Shown piece by piece: positions 1-7,594 of a stretch of 63,701 bases of DNA (the first letter of the stretch is position 1; each line of letters begins with the position of its first letter). The notes beneath the pieces are model-generated. The model did no database searches and was not told the origin of the DNA. It was given only the letters and a program-made list of their open reading frames with translations. Both the position numbers and the translations under genes were made by a program. Origin of the DNA: an uncultured Ruminococcus sp. (GTDB taxonomy: Bacteria; Bacillota; Clostridia; Oscillospirales; Acutalibacteraceae); assembly GCA_902785355.1 (NCBI GenBank), contig CACZYF010000017.1, forward strand, positions 1 to 63,701. The letters run 5' to 3'.

Positions 1-99
1 TTATTTCGATTATACACATCGTCGTTTGGCGCTTTCTTCTGAACCGTTTTTGGCGATTTTTGCTGAGCCCGATTTGGTCGTTTCTACCGGGCGCTAACA
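1..99. mobile_element. Terminal end of an IS21-family-like insertion sequence (partial)
   Basis: Read on the minus strand from position 99, the sequence begins TGTTAGCGCCCGGTAGAAAC and contains repeated blocks of the kind (A)AAATCGCCA / GAAAGCGCCA separated by GGTTCAG- and GGGCTCAG-like pieces. IS21-family elements start with TG and carry such multiple internal repeats at each end, which bind the IstA transposase. A very similar arrangement (GGCCGGTAGAAAACACC, GGTTCAACAGAAAAAGCC) occurs at 63605-63701. No istA or istB coding sequence is inside the window, so the element is only partly present. The family call rests on my recognition of the end structure, not a search. Confidence 0.55.
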
Positions 100-166
100 T
101 TACTATTAATGTGTGGAACGAGTCCCTTACCGCTATAAAGCGAAAAGACCTAAACAGTACTATTGA

Positions 167-418
167 TTATTCATCCTCGTTATCATCTAACGAGAATGCG
201 TTCAGCTCCTTGAAGTCGAGAAACTCAGCGAGGGTCATATTCAGCGCGCTTGCGATCTTGTGGAGGTTCACGACGCCGGGGTTGCCGGTTCTGCCGTTGA
301 CGATGTTGTCGATAGACGACTGGCGCACGTTGCTCATCTTGGCGAGCTGATTGATCGAGATCCCGCGCTTCTTGCACAGGCTGCGGATGCGGTTTGCGTA
401 GATTTCGCCGTAGTTCAT
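167..418 (-). CDS. XRE-family helix-turn-helix transcriptional regulator
   Basis: A protein of about 83 residues that is nearly all one Cro/CI-type helix-turn-helix domain: NRIRSLCKKRGISINQLAKM, then SSIDNIVNGRTGNPGVVNLHKI, with a conserved ALNMTLAEFLDF end and a short acidic tail. I chose the ATG at 418 because GGGGTG lies about five bases upstream; an upstream in-frame ATG at 439 would add MIVWGVF and lacks a convincing ribosome binding site. It probably binds DNA as a dimer and represses nearby promoters. Two near-identical palindromes (ACCTAAATATAGGT and ACCTTAATATAGGT) lie just upstream at 490-503 and 534-547 and are good operator candidates. The setting, next to an IS end and a phage-like pseudogene, fits a regulator of a mobile or defence island. 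Confidence 0.85.
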   Translation of the reverse strand: MNYGEIYANRIRSLCKKRGISINQLAKMSNVRQSSIDNIVNGRTGNPGVVNLHKIASALNMTLAEFLDFKELNAFSLDDNEDE

Positions 419-489
419 AAAAACACCCCATACTATCATTGTTACCCAAATTCGGTTAATTCAATGATAATATGGGATTTTTGATTATT

Positions 490-547
490 ACCTAAATATA
501 GGTTGACAGGTAAAATATCCTCCGCTACACTTTACCTTAATATAGGT
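490..547. promoter_or_regulatory. Paired palindromic operator with embedded promoter
   Basis: Two 14-bp palindromes, ACCTAAATATAGGT (490-503) and ACCTTAATATAGGT (534-547), stand 44 bp apart, close to four helical turns. Between them on the plus strand are TTGACA (503-508) and TACACT (526-531) with 17 bp spacing, a good sigma-A-type promoter that would be flanked by the two sites. The XRE regulator gene starts at 418 on the other strand. Inference: cooperative binding of that regulator controls divergent transcription. No plus-strand gene is evident directly downstream before 1361. Confidence 0.5.
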
Positions 548-612
548 AATATAGGCGTAACGAAAGACAGCGTGTACATTCTTCGGGCATCGGGACAGTC
601 CGAGCAGCGGTA

Positions 613-1109
613 TCAAAGGGAAGTTGCATAAGGAGATAGAGCGCCTGATTTGTAATCAGCAAGTCGATACGTTTTACGTCGGTATGCCGTTTGCTCCGCA
701 GGGGTAGCGTTCGCGCTGAACCAAGCGAAGTCGAATCCCTTGTCGGTCAACTCGACTGGTAACTCGTCAACACCTAACGCTTTCTTGATGAGTGTCTGCT
801 TTGAACTGATCAGTGCGGTGAGTTTATCATAGGTCTTGTGACGGTCAAACTCCACAGGTACGCTGATGGTCATATCACCCGGTTCAGCCTCAAAACCCTC
901 TTTGCGAAGCAAGTCGAGCAGCTCCCCGACCATCTCGGTGTCGATGCTGTCGTCGAAGCTGAGAGCGCCCTCCCGATCGATGGTGAAGCAGTCCACCCGA
1001 TAAGCGCAGCTCGGTACTCCCAAATACTTTGCGTCGCAGCCCGTGTAGGACGCGATGGTTTTGACGAGGCGCTTGCGTTCCGCCCGGTGACATGATAGTT
1101 GATTAACAT
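613..1109 (-). pseudogene. Frameshifted mobile-element/phage protein (virulence-related-protein-like)
   Basis: A perfect ribosome binding site (AAAGGAGG) precedes an ATG at 1109 that opens MLINYHVTGR, but that frame quickly becomes nonsense. The true continuation, ERKRLVKTIASYTGCDAKYLG and onward for about 155 residues to the stop at 613, lies in another frame. Adding one base in the GGGC stretch at about 1082-1087 would join them as MLINYHVTG-(A)-ERKRLV. The joined protein resembles a family I loosely recall as putative virulence-related proteins of clostridial phages and conjugative elements; function unknown. The gene is probably dead, unless there is a sequencing error or programmed frameshift. 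The open frame extends upstream to 1233 only by chance. Confidence 0.6.
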
Positions 1110-1360
1110 AATAAAACCTCCTTTGTTTCGGTGTGTGTATATTAGCGTCACGAGGGAGGTTTATCAATATGTATCGTACACAAAGATGAGCGGGGATATT
1201 TGGGTAAGTTGGGGACAAATATAGCCCTTGCAATCAGGGCGGGACGTGTTATAATTTTGGTGTAATTATTTGTAGAAATGCATCAAAAAAATGAGACTTA
1301 AAACTACCTCAGACCGAAGGGGATAAGGGAAAAATAAACATAAATAAGGTAACTGATACT

Positions 1361-2416
1361 ATGAAAGATAAGGAAAAGCAAATACTCTCTAAAGCATGGA
1401 ATGATTTGTCTTATGAAGATCTGAGATATTTATATTTCGAACTGAATTATATGAGAGCGAATATAGCTGTAGCTTTTGGTGTGACCATCAAACAGGTGGA
1501 TTATAAGCTCAGAAAATACGGTCTGAATAAAATGTTAAAATGGACGAATGATTCGGTGCGTGAGGCATTGAAGAAGGTCGGTGATGAGGAAATCGAAAAA
1601 ATCATTTTTCACCGGTATGATATGCCCGAGGATCCTGATAATACAGTTATGGTTGGCCCTGTGATCGTTAAGGAAGGGGAACATAAAGGGAGAATAGGTT
1701 TTCTTGATGATGAAGAGGGTGAGATAGGGATTGTATTATGGGGTAACGGCTCCATGACTCTTGATTCAGAAACAGATATTCCACTGGCTTACCTTTCAAA
1801 TCGAATCACTACTTATGACCTGATTCTCAGAGAAAGAGAATTAGCTAATACTATTTGGAAGTATCGTATGCTTAAACTTGAGGGAAAGGGCTCTCCGGAT
1901 TTGGACGCGCAATTAGTTGAGCTGTATGGCGAATATACTTTTGTAACAAAGCACTTGAGTGATGCGTATGCAGCGGCAAATCTTCTTCAGGGAGAGGGAG
2001 ATAAAACCGTATTTATTTCTCACGCTTCACAGGATACAAATATAGCATTGATGATCGCCACAGACTTAAAGAGATCAAAGTATAACGTGTGGTTTGACAA
2101 ATGGGACATCAAGCTTGGTCATAGTATTCCACAAGCAATTACCGATGGACTGGATTCGGCTGATGCTCTGGTGGTAGTATTGTCAAAGGACTATCTGAAA
2201 TCTGCGTTCTGCACAGATGAATGGCAGAGCTACTATATGAGATTCAACTCACAAAGAAAACCGATTCTGCTCATCATAGTGGATAAGAGTAATCCACCGA
2301 CAATATTAGCTTCAAGAAAGTATTACAGGATTCACAAAAACGAAAATGAGAATCATATGTGTGATGAGTATGACAATATGCTTGTTGAACTAAAGATGGC
2401 ATTATCGAAGATATGA
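1361..2416 (+). CDS. HTH-KOW-TIR domain protein, possible anti-phage NADase
   Basis: A 351-residue cytoplasmic protein with three parts. Residues ~1-90 contain a DNA-binding-like helix-turn-helix (IAVAFGVTIKQVDYKLRKYG). Residues ~103-165 look like a small KOW/SH3-like beta domain (VKEGEHKGRIGFLDDEEGEI). Residues ~213-345 are a TIR domain: TVFISHASQD at its start, VWFDKWDIKLG, then LSKDYLKSAFCTDEW. Glu287 in CTDEW sits where TIR NADases carry their catalytic glutamate. Bacterial TIR proteins often act as abortive-infection effectors that cleave NAD+, alone or with a sensor. The gene stands alone between a phage-like pseudogene and a broken Nudix gene, which fits a defence island. No partner sensor such as Thoeris thsA or CBASS cyclase is visible. 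TIR call is firm; NADase activity and defence role are inferred. Confidence 0.85.
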   Translation: MKDKEKQILSKAWNDLSYEDLRYLYFELNYMRANIAVAFGVTIKQVDYKLRKYGLNKMLKWTNDSVREALKKVGDEEIEKIIFHRYDMPEDPDNTVMVGPVIVKEGEHKGRIGFLDDEEGEIGIVLWGNGSMTLDSETDIPLAYLSNRITTYDLILRERELANTIWKYRMLKLEGKGSPDLDAQLVELYGEYTFVTKHLSDAYAAANLLQGEGDKTVFISHASQDTNIALMIATDLKRSKYNVWFDKWDIKLGHSIPQAITDGLDSADALVVVLSKDYLKSAFCTDEWQSYYMRFNSQRKPILLIIVDKSNPPTILASRKYYRIHKNENENHMCDEYDNMLVELKMALSKI

Positions 2417-2467
2417 CTGCTTAAGCATAAGAGTTGATACAATAATTGTAGTATGTTGGAGTTTAAC

Positions 2468-2969
2468 ATGACCGAAGTAGTAGCGGCGCTGATATGGGAC
2501 GGGGATCGATTCTTGATCTGTCAGCGACCGAAGCATAAGGCGCGGGGATTATTATGGGAATATGTCGGCGGTAAAGATACAACGGGGTCCCCGACACGCC
2601 CCGCGTGGTGGGGAGAGGACGAACGGCGAACACGCGTGTTCCGCGAGGTCAAGGCATACCAACCGGAGTAGCCTTCAGAGTACAGCCGATGAGGACGAGG
2701 GTGAAACGAAGCAAGAGGCGCTCATTCGGGAATGTCATGAAGAACTGGGAGTGACTATCACCGTGGGAGATGTCTTTATGGATGTGGTACACGAGTACCC
2801 CGACATCACGGTTCACCTCACGCTATTCTACGCTGAGATCACCGAGGGTACAATACAGCTGTTAGAGCACAACGCCGTTGCGTGGATCACACCCGATGAG
2901 ATCCCGGACTACTCTTTCTGCCCGGCAGACAAGGAGATCAACGAGAGAATCATTTACGGCGAGAACTGA
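2468..2969 (+). pseudogene. Nudix (MutT-like) hydrolase interrupted inside the Nudix box by an insertion
   Basis: The N-terminal part (MTEVVAALIWDGDRFLICQR, then GLLWEYVGGK) and the C-terminal part (GETKQEALIRECHEELGV and onward to the stop) are the two halves of a MutT-type pyrophosphohydrolase. The Nudix box GX5EX7REUXEEXGU is split after VGGK at about 2576 by ~115 bp that brings a stop codon (2669-2671) in the first frame. Removing 2577-2691 restores G-G-K-E-D-E-G-E with canonical spacing. The start at 2468 follows GGAG at 2458-2461. MutT enzymes clean oxidised nucleotides or hydrolyse NDP-X compounds; here the gene should be inactive as protein unless the insert is removed from RNA. Confidence 0.8.
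2577..2691 (+). mobile_element. ~115-bp GC-rich structured insert in the Nudix gene (mobile RNA/MITE candidate)
   Basis: The insert boundaries come from the broken Nudix reading frame and are uncertain by a few bases; an alternative right edge is just before ATGA at 2689. It is much richer in GC than its flanks and full of short self-complementary pieces: CCCC/GGGG around 2600-2613, a perfect 14-bp palindrome GAACACGCGTGTTC at 2628-2641, and AAGGC/GCCTT at about 2651-2675. There are no clear terminal inverted repeats, no transposase and no obvious target duplication. The compact fold and the ATGA at the right edge make me think of HEARO/OMEGA-type RNA elements, but this is a guess from memory. 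Confidence 0.5.
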
Positions 2970-2989
2970 TAGAAGTAGGAGGTTCGGAT

Positions 2990-3526
2990 ATGTCGCGGTT
3001 CATTGTGTTTGACGTGGAGACGCCGAACCGTTATAACAATCGAATGAGCGCCATCGGTATCGCTGTGGTCGAGGACGGAATGATCGTCAACGAGTATTAT
3101 TCCCTTGTCGATCCGGAACAGCCATTTGACTATTTCAATACACGCCTCACGGGTATCAGCGAAGAAACGGTCATTGGCGCGCCGACCTTCCCGGAGCTTT
3201 GGGAGAAGATCGAGCCTTTATTCTCAAGCGGTCTGCTCGTAGCGCACAATGCCGTGTTCGATATGGGCGTGCTGAAGAAGTGCCTGCGCGATTACGGGAT
3301 CGACTGGCGACCGTATGTGCGCTATATCTGCACGGTGCAGATGGGCAGGCGACTGCTCCCCGGCGTCAGCCACAAGCTGAACGATATGTGTGACCATTAC
3401 GGCATCTGCCTGAACCACCATCAGGCGGACAGTGACAGCCGCGCCTGTGCCGAGATTCTGCTGCACTATTTAGATGAGGGAGCCGATGTCAGGCAATACA
3501 TAAGGACTTGCTCACTGAACAAGTGA
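2990..3526 (+). CDS. DEDDh-family 3'-5' exonuclease (DnaQ/RNase T-like)
   Basis: A 178-residue stand-alone exonuclease domain. All acidic positions are visible: Asp8 and Glu10 in FDVET, Asp91 in AHNAVFD, and the HxAxxD motif His144-Asp149 in HHQADSDS. These bind two metal ions and remove nucleotides from 3' ends of DNA or RNA. The protein lacks the extra domains of DNA polymerase III epsilon or DinG helicases, so its exact substrate is unknown; proofreading, repair or RNA trimming are possible. Good ribosome binding site (GGAGGTT region) before the ATG. It follows the broken Nudix gene by about 20 bp and may once have been co-transcribed with it. Catalytically complete by inspection. Confidence 0.85.
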   Translation: MSRFIVFDVETPNRYNNRMSAIGIAVVEDGMIVNEYYSLVDPEQPFDYFNTRLTGISEETVIGAPTFPELWEKIEPLFSSGLLVAHNAVFDMGVLKKCLRDYGIDWRPYVRYICTVQMGRRLLPGVSHKLNDMCDHYGICLNHHQADSDSRACAEILLHYLDEGADVRQYIRTCSLNK

Positions 3527-3605
3527 TAGATAACACGCAATTTTTGCGTATCATCCTTTGTAACCGGAACAAAATCCTTAACAGAATAATTGAACCTGTT
3601 GTATT

Positions 3606-3633
3606 AAACCCTCCGTCTGAAAACGGAGGGTTT
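3606..3633 (+). terminator. Hairpin terminator after the exonuclease gene
   Basis: AAACCCTCCGT pairs with ACGGAGGGTTT across a six-base CTGAAA loop. The stem is perfect over 11 bp but is not followed by a long T run, so it may act in both directions or moderately. Confidence 0.7.
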
Positions 3634-3803
3634 AGTGTTTAGGGGTGGTTATTAAGCGGTTACGTTAAGGACATCGCCCTTTTCCGCAATCCTGTGTTAT
3701 TTTTTCTCGGAATACGCCGAGTATGCCTACAAAATGCCTTGACCGGCGAAATTAGTATAACAGCTTTCGGCTGTTCGCACTTGTACACAGACAGTTTATT
3801 ATG
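3634..3803. repeat. Degenerate copy of a dispersed MITE-like repeat
   Basis: The clearest part is 3700-3760. Its reverse complement reads ATACTAATTTCGCC, then CAAGGCATTTTGTAGGCATACTCGGCGTATTCCGAG, in the same order as the copy at 62784-62936 (CAAGGCAAAGAACGCAGGCATACTGGCGTATGTCAAGG shown there in pieces). The left boundary is blurred. The rest of this intergenic stretch shows no gene. Confidence 0.45.
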
Positions 3804-3809
3804 TATAAT
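3781..3809 (+). promoter_or_regulatory. Predicted sigma-A-type promoter of the hybrid kinase gene
   Basis: TTGTAC (3781-3786) and TATAAT (3804-3809) are separated by 17 bp and lie about 55 bp upstream of the ATG at 3866. Confidence 0.5.
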
Positions 3810-3865
3810 AAAAAAGAAAGAATCGGCGATTCTCATCATCAGTATGAAAGAAAGGGTGTGAAGCT

Positions 3866-6800
3866 ATGGGAAAGCAAGTAAAAAGAAATCGTACGGTGAC
3901 AATAGCCGTTATCGGAAGTGTCATCCTTGCCGTTATTCTTGTGCTGGGTACCGTATGGATGGGCTATAACGCAAAAAAAGACACGGAAGAAGCCGTCCGC
4001 TCTGTCAGTCTGCTTTATTTGGACGAGCTTGCCGGACGACGGGAACAAGTCGTTGAAAAGAATCTTCAGGAAAAAATACAGACCATACGCGTTGCGATTG
4101 AGCTGATGACGGAAGAGGACCTCAGCGACAAGGCGCATCTGGAGACTTATCAGTCGCGCATGAAGAAGCTTTATCATCTGGACAAGTTTGCGTTTGTGGA
4201 TACCGAAGGACTGATCTTTACCTCCACGGGAATCGATAACAATATTGATGAATATGACTTTGATTATAAGACGCTAAGCAAGCCGGATATCTCTATTCTC
4301 AACCCCGAAAGCAAGCAGAAGAGCGTGATCATCGCCGTGCCGATCAACATCACATTTCAGGGCAAGAGACTGTCAGTATGCTTTATGTCCATCAATATGA
4401 CCGAGATGCTCTCCGGAATTTCTATGACAACCAATACCGGCGACGCCACCTTCTGCAACCTCTATACAATCAATGGCGCGGCACTCACAGACTCTGTCCT
4501 CGGCGGTCTCGCTATGGAAGACAATCTGCTGGAAGCAATGCGGACGGCGGTTTTTGAAAAGCCTTATTCATACGACGCTTTTGTACAGGGCTTTCAGTCG
4601 GGCAATCAAGGGGTCGTTTCGTTTACCTACAATGACATTAGCGAGACCCTGACGTATATTCCGGTAAAGGGAACGGACTGGCAGCTGACTTATCTGATCC
4701 GTGAAAGCGTCATCAGCGAGCGTATCAGCTCTATCTCGGAGGGAACCGTAAGACGAAGCGTGATTCAATCCGTTCTGACGGTTGCCGCCATGCTGTTGAT
4801 GTTCGGCTTTATCATTTACCAGATCAAGCGGAACAGCCGCCTTATGCTGCAGCACGAAACGAAGGAGGCGGAGAGCCGCGTAAAACAAAAGGAGCTTGAA
4901 CAGCGCCTTGAACTGCAGGAGCAAATCTTGGAGAAGGACCGCCGCCAGGAACAGCAAAGCAAAATGATCGCCGCGCTCGCTTCCGATTACTGGAGCGTGT
5001 ACTATCTGGAACTGGACAAGGACGAAGGCGTCTGTTATCAGTCTCACGCCGATCTGGGCGAGTCCGGCTTAAGGGTCGGCGAACGCTTTAAGTATCTTTC
5101 GGCTGTGACCGCTTATGCCAACCGATATATAACAGAACAGTATCTCGATGAGTTCCTGCGCTTTGTTCAACCGGAGTCAATTATAAACGGCTTAAAAAAA
5201 CGCAACGTGATTTCCTACACCTATATGGTGAAGCGACAGGGAAAAGAGAGCTACGAAACGGCGCGCTTTGCAGGCGTGCGAAACAAATCGGACAAAGAAG
5301 GACAAGTCTCCTACAGCGTGGGAGCTTGCTTCGTAGACTCTGACGCAGAGACGCGAAGAGCCATGGAACAGCAGCAAGCGCTCAACGACGCGTTGTCTGC
5401 CGCTGAAGAAGCCAGCAAAGCAAAAACCGCGTTCCTGTCAAATATGAGTCATGAGATCCGCACCCCGATGAACGCCATCATCGGCTTAGACAGCATCGCG
5501 CTGAATGACCCGGATATCTCCGAGCGAACAAGAGAGTATTTGGAGAAAATCGGCTCTTCCGCCGAGCATTTGCTGGGTCTGATAAATGATATCCTGGATA
5601 TGTCGCGTATCGAGTCGGGCCGACTCACGCTGAAAAATGAAGAATTCTCATTTCGAAAGCTACTGGATGCTGTCAACACCATGTTCCACAGTCAATGTCA
5701 GGATAAGGGACTGACATACAGGTTCAATATAACCCCTGATATCAATGAATATTATATCGGCGATAACATGAAGCTCAGACAGATCCTGATCAATATTCTC
5801 GGCAACGCTGTGAAGTTCACCGATGAAGGGGGAGAGGTACAGCTTCAAATCGAACGCAAGGCTCAATTTGAAGGCAAATCCACCTTATGCTTCAAGATCT
5901 CCGACACCGGTATAGGCATCAGCGAGGATTATCTCCCCTATATCTATGACGCTTTCTCACAGGAGGAGGATTCCTCTACAAACAAGTACGGCAGCTCGGG
6001 TCTCGGAATGGCGATCACCAAACGCCTTGTTGAAATGATGAACGGCAACATTTTGGTAGAAAGCGAAAAGGGCGTCGGTACGACCTTCACCGTCACGATA
6101 ACGCTCTCTGATTCCGACAGGACGGAAGAAGGAGCTTTGGCAGACAGTATTCATCCCGAGGATATGACGGTTCTTATCGTGGATGACGATCCAATTGCCC
6201 GCGATCACGCTCAGCTGATATTAGAGAAGGCGGGAGTCATCACGGAAACAGCCGAAAACGGGCTTCAGGCGCTGGAGATGGTCAAACTGCGCCATGCTCG
6301 CAGAGAGCCGTACAACCTGATACTGGTGGACTGGAAAATGCCTGAAATCGACGGCCTTGAGACCACCCGCATGATTCGCGATGCCATAGGTCACGAGTCC
6401 GCTATCATCATTCTTACCGCCTATCGCTGGGATGACATTCTGGATGAGGCTGTACAGGCAGGTGTAGACGGCTTTCTGCTAAAGCCGCTCTTTGCCGCGG
6501 CAATCATGGACGAATTCAAAACCGCCGCGAAGAAAAAGAAGCTGTCGGAGCAGAACGGTCAGACTAAGACCGATCTCAGAGGAAGGCGCGTTCTGCTCGC
6601 GGAGGATATGGCGATCAACGCCGAGATCATGAAGATGGTGCTTGAAATGCGCGAGATAAAGGCGGATCATGCCGTGAACGGAAGGATCGCTGTGGAGTTG
6701 TTTACATCACATCCCGAGGGCTACTACGACGCGATCCTAATGGATATACGTATGCCCGAGATGGACGGACTGGAGGCTACGCGCGCGATCCGCGCCTCAG

Positions 6801-6958
6801 ACCGCGCTGACGCAAAAACCGTTCCGATCATCGCCCTGACCGCTAACGCCTTTGACGAAGATGTACAGCGCAGTATGCAAGCGGGGCTGAACGCTCATCT
6901 GTCAAAGCCGGTACAGCCGGAAGTATTGTTCGAGACGCTTGAAAGCCTGATTAAGTAA
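3866..6958 (+). CDS. Membrane hybrid sensor histidine kinase with two receiver domains
   Basis: A 1,030-residue signalling protein. Order: transmembrane segment at ~9-32, extracellular sensor domain of about 260 residues (dCache-like in size), second transmembrane segment at ~300-320 (SVLTVAAMLLMFGFIIYQIK), coiled coil rich in Glu/Gln/Arg, a PAS-like region (~360-490), HisKA domain with phospho-acceptor His529 in NMSHEIRTPMNAI, an HATPase_c domain with N-box and GIGIS and GSSGLGMAI glycine boxes, then receiver 1 (Asp822 in ILVDWKMPEIDG) and receiver 2 (Asp960 in ILMDIRMPEMDG). Both receivers keep their acceptor Asp and the conserved Lys. It should sense an outside signal and run an internal phosphorelay, but no histidine phosphotransfer domain or output domain is attached and none is encoded next door. 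Monocistronic, with promoter and terminator on either side. Confidence 0.93.
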   Translation: MGKQVKRNRTVTIAVIGSVILAVILVLGTVWMGYNAKKDTEEAVRSVSLLYLDELAGRREQVVEKNLQEKIQTIRVAIELMTEEDLSDKAHLETYQSRMKKLYHLDKFAFVDTEGLIFTSTGIDNNIDEYDFDYKTLSKPDISILNPESKQKSVIIAVPINITFQGKRLSVCFMSINMTEMLSGISMTTNTGDATFCNLYTINGAALTDSVLGGLAMEDNLLEAMRTAVFEKPYSYDAFVQGFQSGNQGVVSFTYNDISETLTYIPVKGTDWQLTYLIRESVISERISSISEGTVRRSVIQSVLTVAAMLLMFGFIIYQIKRNSRLMLQHETKEAESRVKQKELEQRLELQEQILEKDRRQEQQSKMIAALASDYWSVYYLELDKDEGVCYQSHADLGESGLRVGERFKYLSAVTAYANRYITEQYLDEFLRFVQPESIINGLKKRNVISYTYMVKRQGKESYETARFAGVRNKSDKEGQVSYSVGACFVDSDAETRRAMEQQQALNDALSAAEEASKAKTAFLSNMSHEIRTPMNAIIGLDSIALNDPDISERTREYLEKIGSSAEHLLGLINDILDMSRIESGRLTLKNEEFSFRKLLDAVNTMFHSQCQDKGLTYRFNITPDINEYYIGDNMKLRQILINILGNAVKFTDEGGEVQLQIERKAQFEGKSTLCFKISDTGIGISEDYLPYIYDAFSQEEDSSTNKYGSSGLGMAITKRLVEMMNGNILVESEKGVGTTFTVTITLSDSDRTEEGALADSIHPEDMTVLIVDDDPIARDHAQLILEKAGVITETAENGLQALEMVKLRHARREPYNLILVDWKMPEIDGLETTRMIRDAIGHESAIIILTAYRWDDILDEAVQAGVDGFLLKPLFAAAIMDEFKTAAKKKKLSEQNGQTKTDLRGRRVLLAEDMAINAEIMKMVLEMREIKADHAVNGRIAVELFTSHPEGYYDAILMDIRMPEMDGLEATRAIRASDRADAKTVPIIALTANAFDEDVQRSMQAGLNAHLSKPVQPEVLFETLESLIK

Positions 6959-7082
6959 TTGGTACAAGCCCATCAATCCTCTCGCAAATAGTATCATAAA
7001 GAGCCGTTGTTAACTGCGCTCATATATTGCCTACAGTTTGATACTTACAATCACAAGAAGTTACGAGAAGATAATCCTCAAA

Positions 7083-7125
7083 AAACCGCATGGATAAGCC
7101 ATTTTTGAGCCTACCCATGCGGTTT
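7083..7125 (+). terminator. Intrinsic terminator after the hybrid kinase gene
   Basis: AAACCGCATGG (7083-7093) pairs perfectly with CCATGCGGTTT (7115-7125) across a 21-base loop, followed by GGTTTTT. Confidence 0.8.
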
Positions 7126-7153
7126 GGTTTTTCTCAGAATCGGATTTGTTGTT

Positions 7154-7198
7154 TATACTAAGTTTCATTAAAACACATTAACATTTATTGCGTTGCGT
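7154..7198. repeat. Fragment of the dispersed MITE-like repeat
   Basis: ATACTAAGTTTCATTAAAAC followed by ACATTAACATTTATTGCG matches both ends of the copy at 62784-62936 (right end ACTAAGTTTCCATTAAACG, left end CACTTTAACATTTATTGCG). Only this half is recognisable; the following 200 bp, which is AT-rich, shows no gene. Confidence 0.55.
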
Positions 7199-7404
7199 CG
7201 TCGCTCGCCGTACACAAAAAAAGTCGTGAGAAAACGGAATCAAATCCGGATCTCGGGCATATGATAATGCAGATACGCCTTTTGCCGCTTCGCTCTGTCT
7301 ATACATTATATATAAAAAGGCGACGGAATTTTGTGCATATATCATTATATACAAGCAACGGTTGAAATGTTAAATAATTATTGGCAAAAAATTTGAAAAA
7401 ACTA

Positions 7405-7433
7405 TTGACAAACGTGGTTTTAGCTGATATACT
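7405..7433 (+). promoter_or_regulatory. Sigma-A-type promoter of riboswitch 1
   Basis: TTGACA (7405-7410), 17 bp, TATACT (7428-7433). A consensus-like promoter placed a few bases before the riboswitch aptamer. Confidence 0.8.
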
Positions 7434-7442
7434 AACGACACT

Positions 7443-7528
7443 AATAAGCCATTGCCAAACCTGTGGAAACGCAGGGACGGAAAGTTCAGGAGTCTAACGC
7501 ACTTGATGTAACGACAGTCCGGCTGCAA
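7443..7528 (+). ncRNA. Cyclic-di-GMP-I (GEMM-I) riboswitch 1
   Basis: The conserved GEMM-I elements appear in order: GCCAAACC, a short stem closed by GGAAAC (the tetraloop region), GGGACGGAAAG (consensus GGGACGCAAAG), GTCTAAC, and a 3' piece CCGGCTGC. The aptamer binds cyclic di-GMP. Its 3' end overlaps the left arm of the terminator at 7515-7557, so ligand binding should decide between read-through and termination. The one-base change in GACGGAAAG against GACGCAAAG may alter affinity. The regulated gene is the secreted protein at 7595. Confidence 0.88.
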
Positions 7529-7557
7529 ATCAACCGATTTTGCACGGACTGTTTTTT
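7515..7557 (+). terminator. Riboswitch-1 expression-platform terminator
   Basis: CAGTCCG-(GC bulge)-TGCAAA pairs with TTTGCA-CGGACTG, followed by TTTTTTATTT. The left arm shares CCGGCTGC with the aptamer, giving a transcription-control switch; stabilising the aptamer should disfavour this hairpin, which would make it an ON switch, though the direction is inferred. Confidence 0.75.
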
Positions 7558-7594
7558 ATTTGTCCGTGCCAACCGTGAAATGGAGGAATCTATC

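Noticed and set aside
2680-2710. Hammerhead ribozyme core (CCGATGAGGACGAGGGTGAAAC) at the insert edge
   Set aside because: Resembles CUGAUGA...GAAA only partly; stem II bases do not pair and no flanking stems I and III were found.
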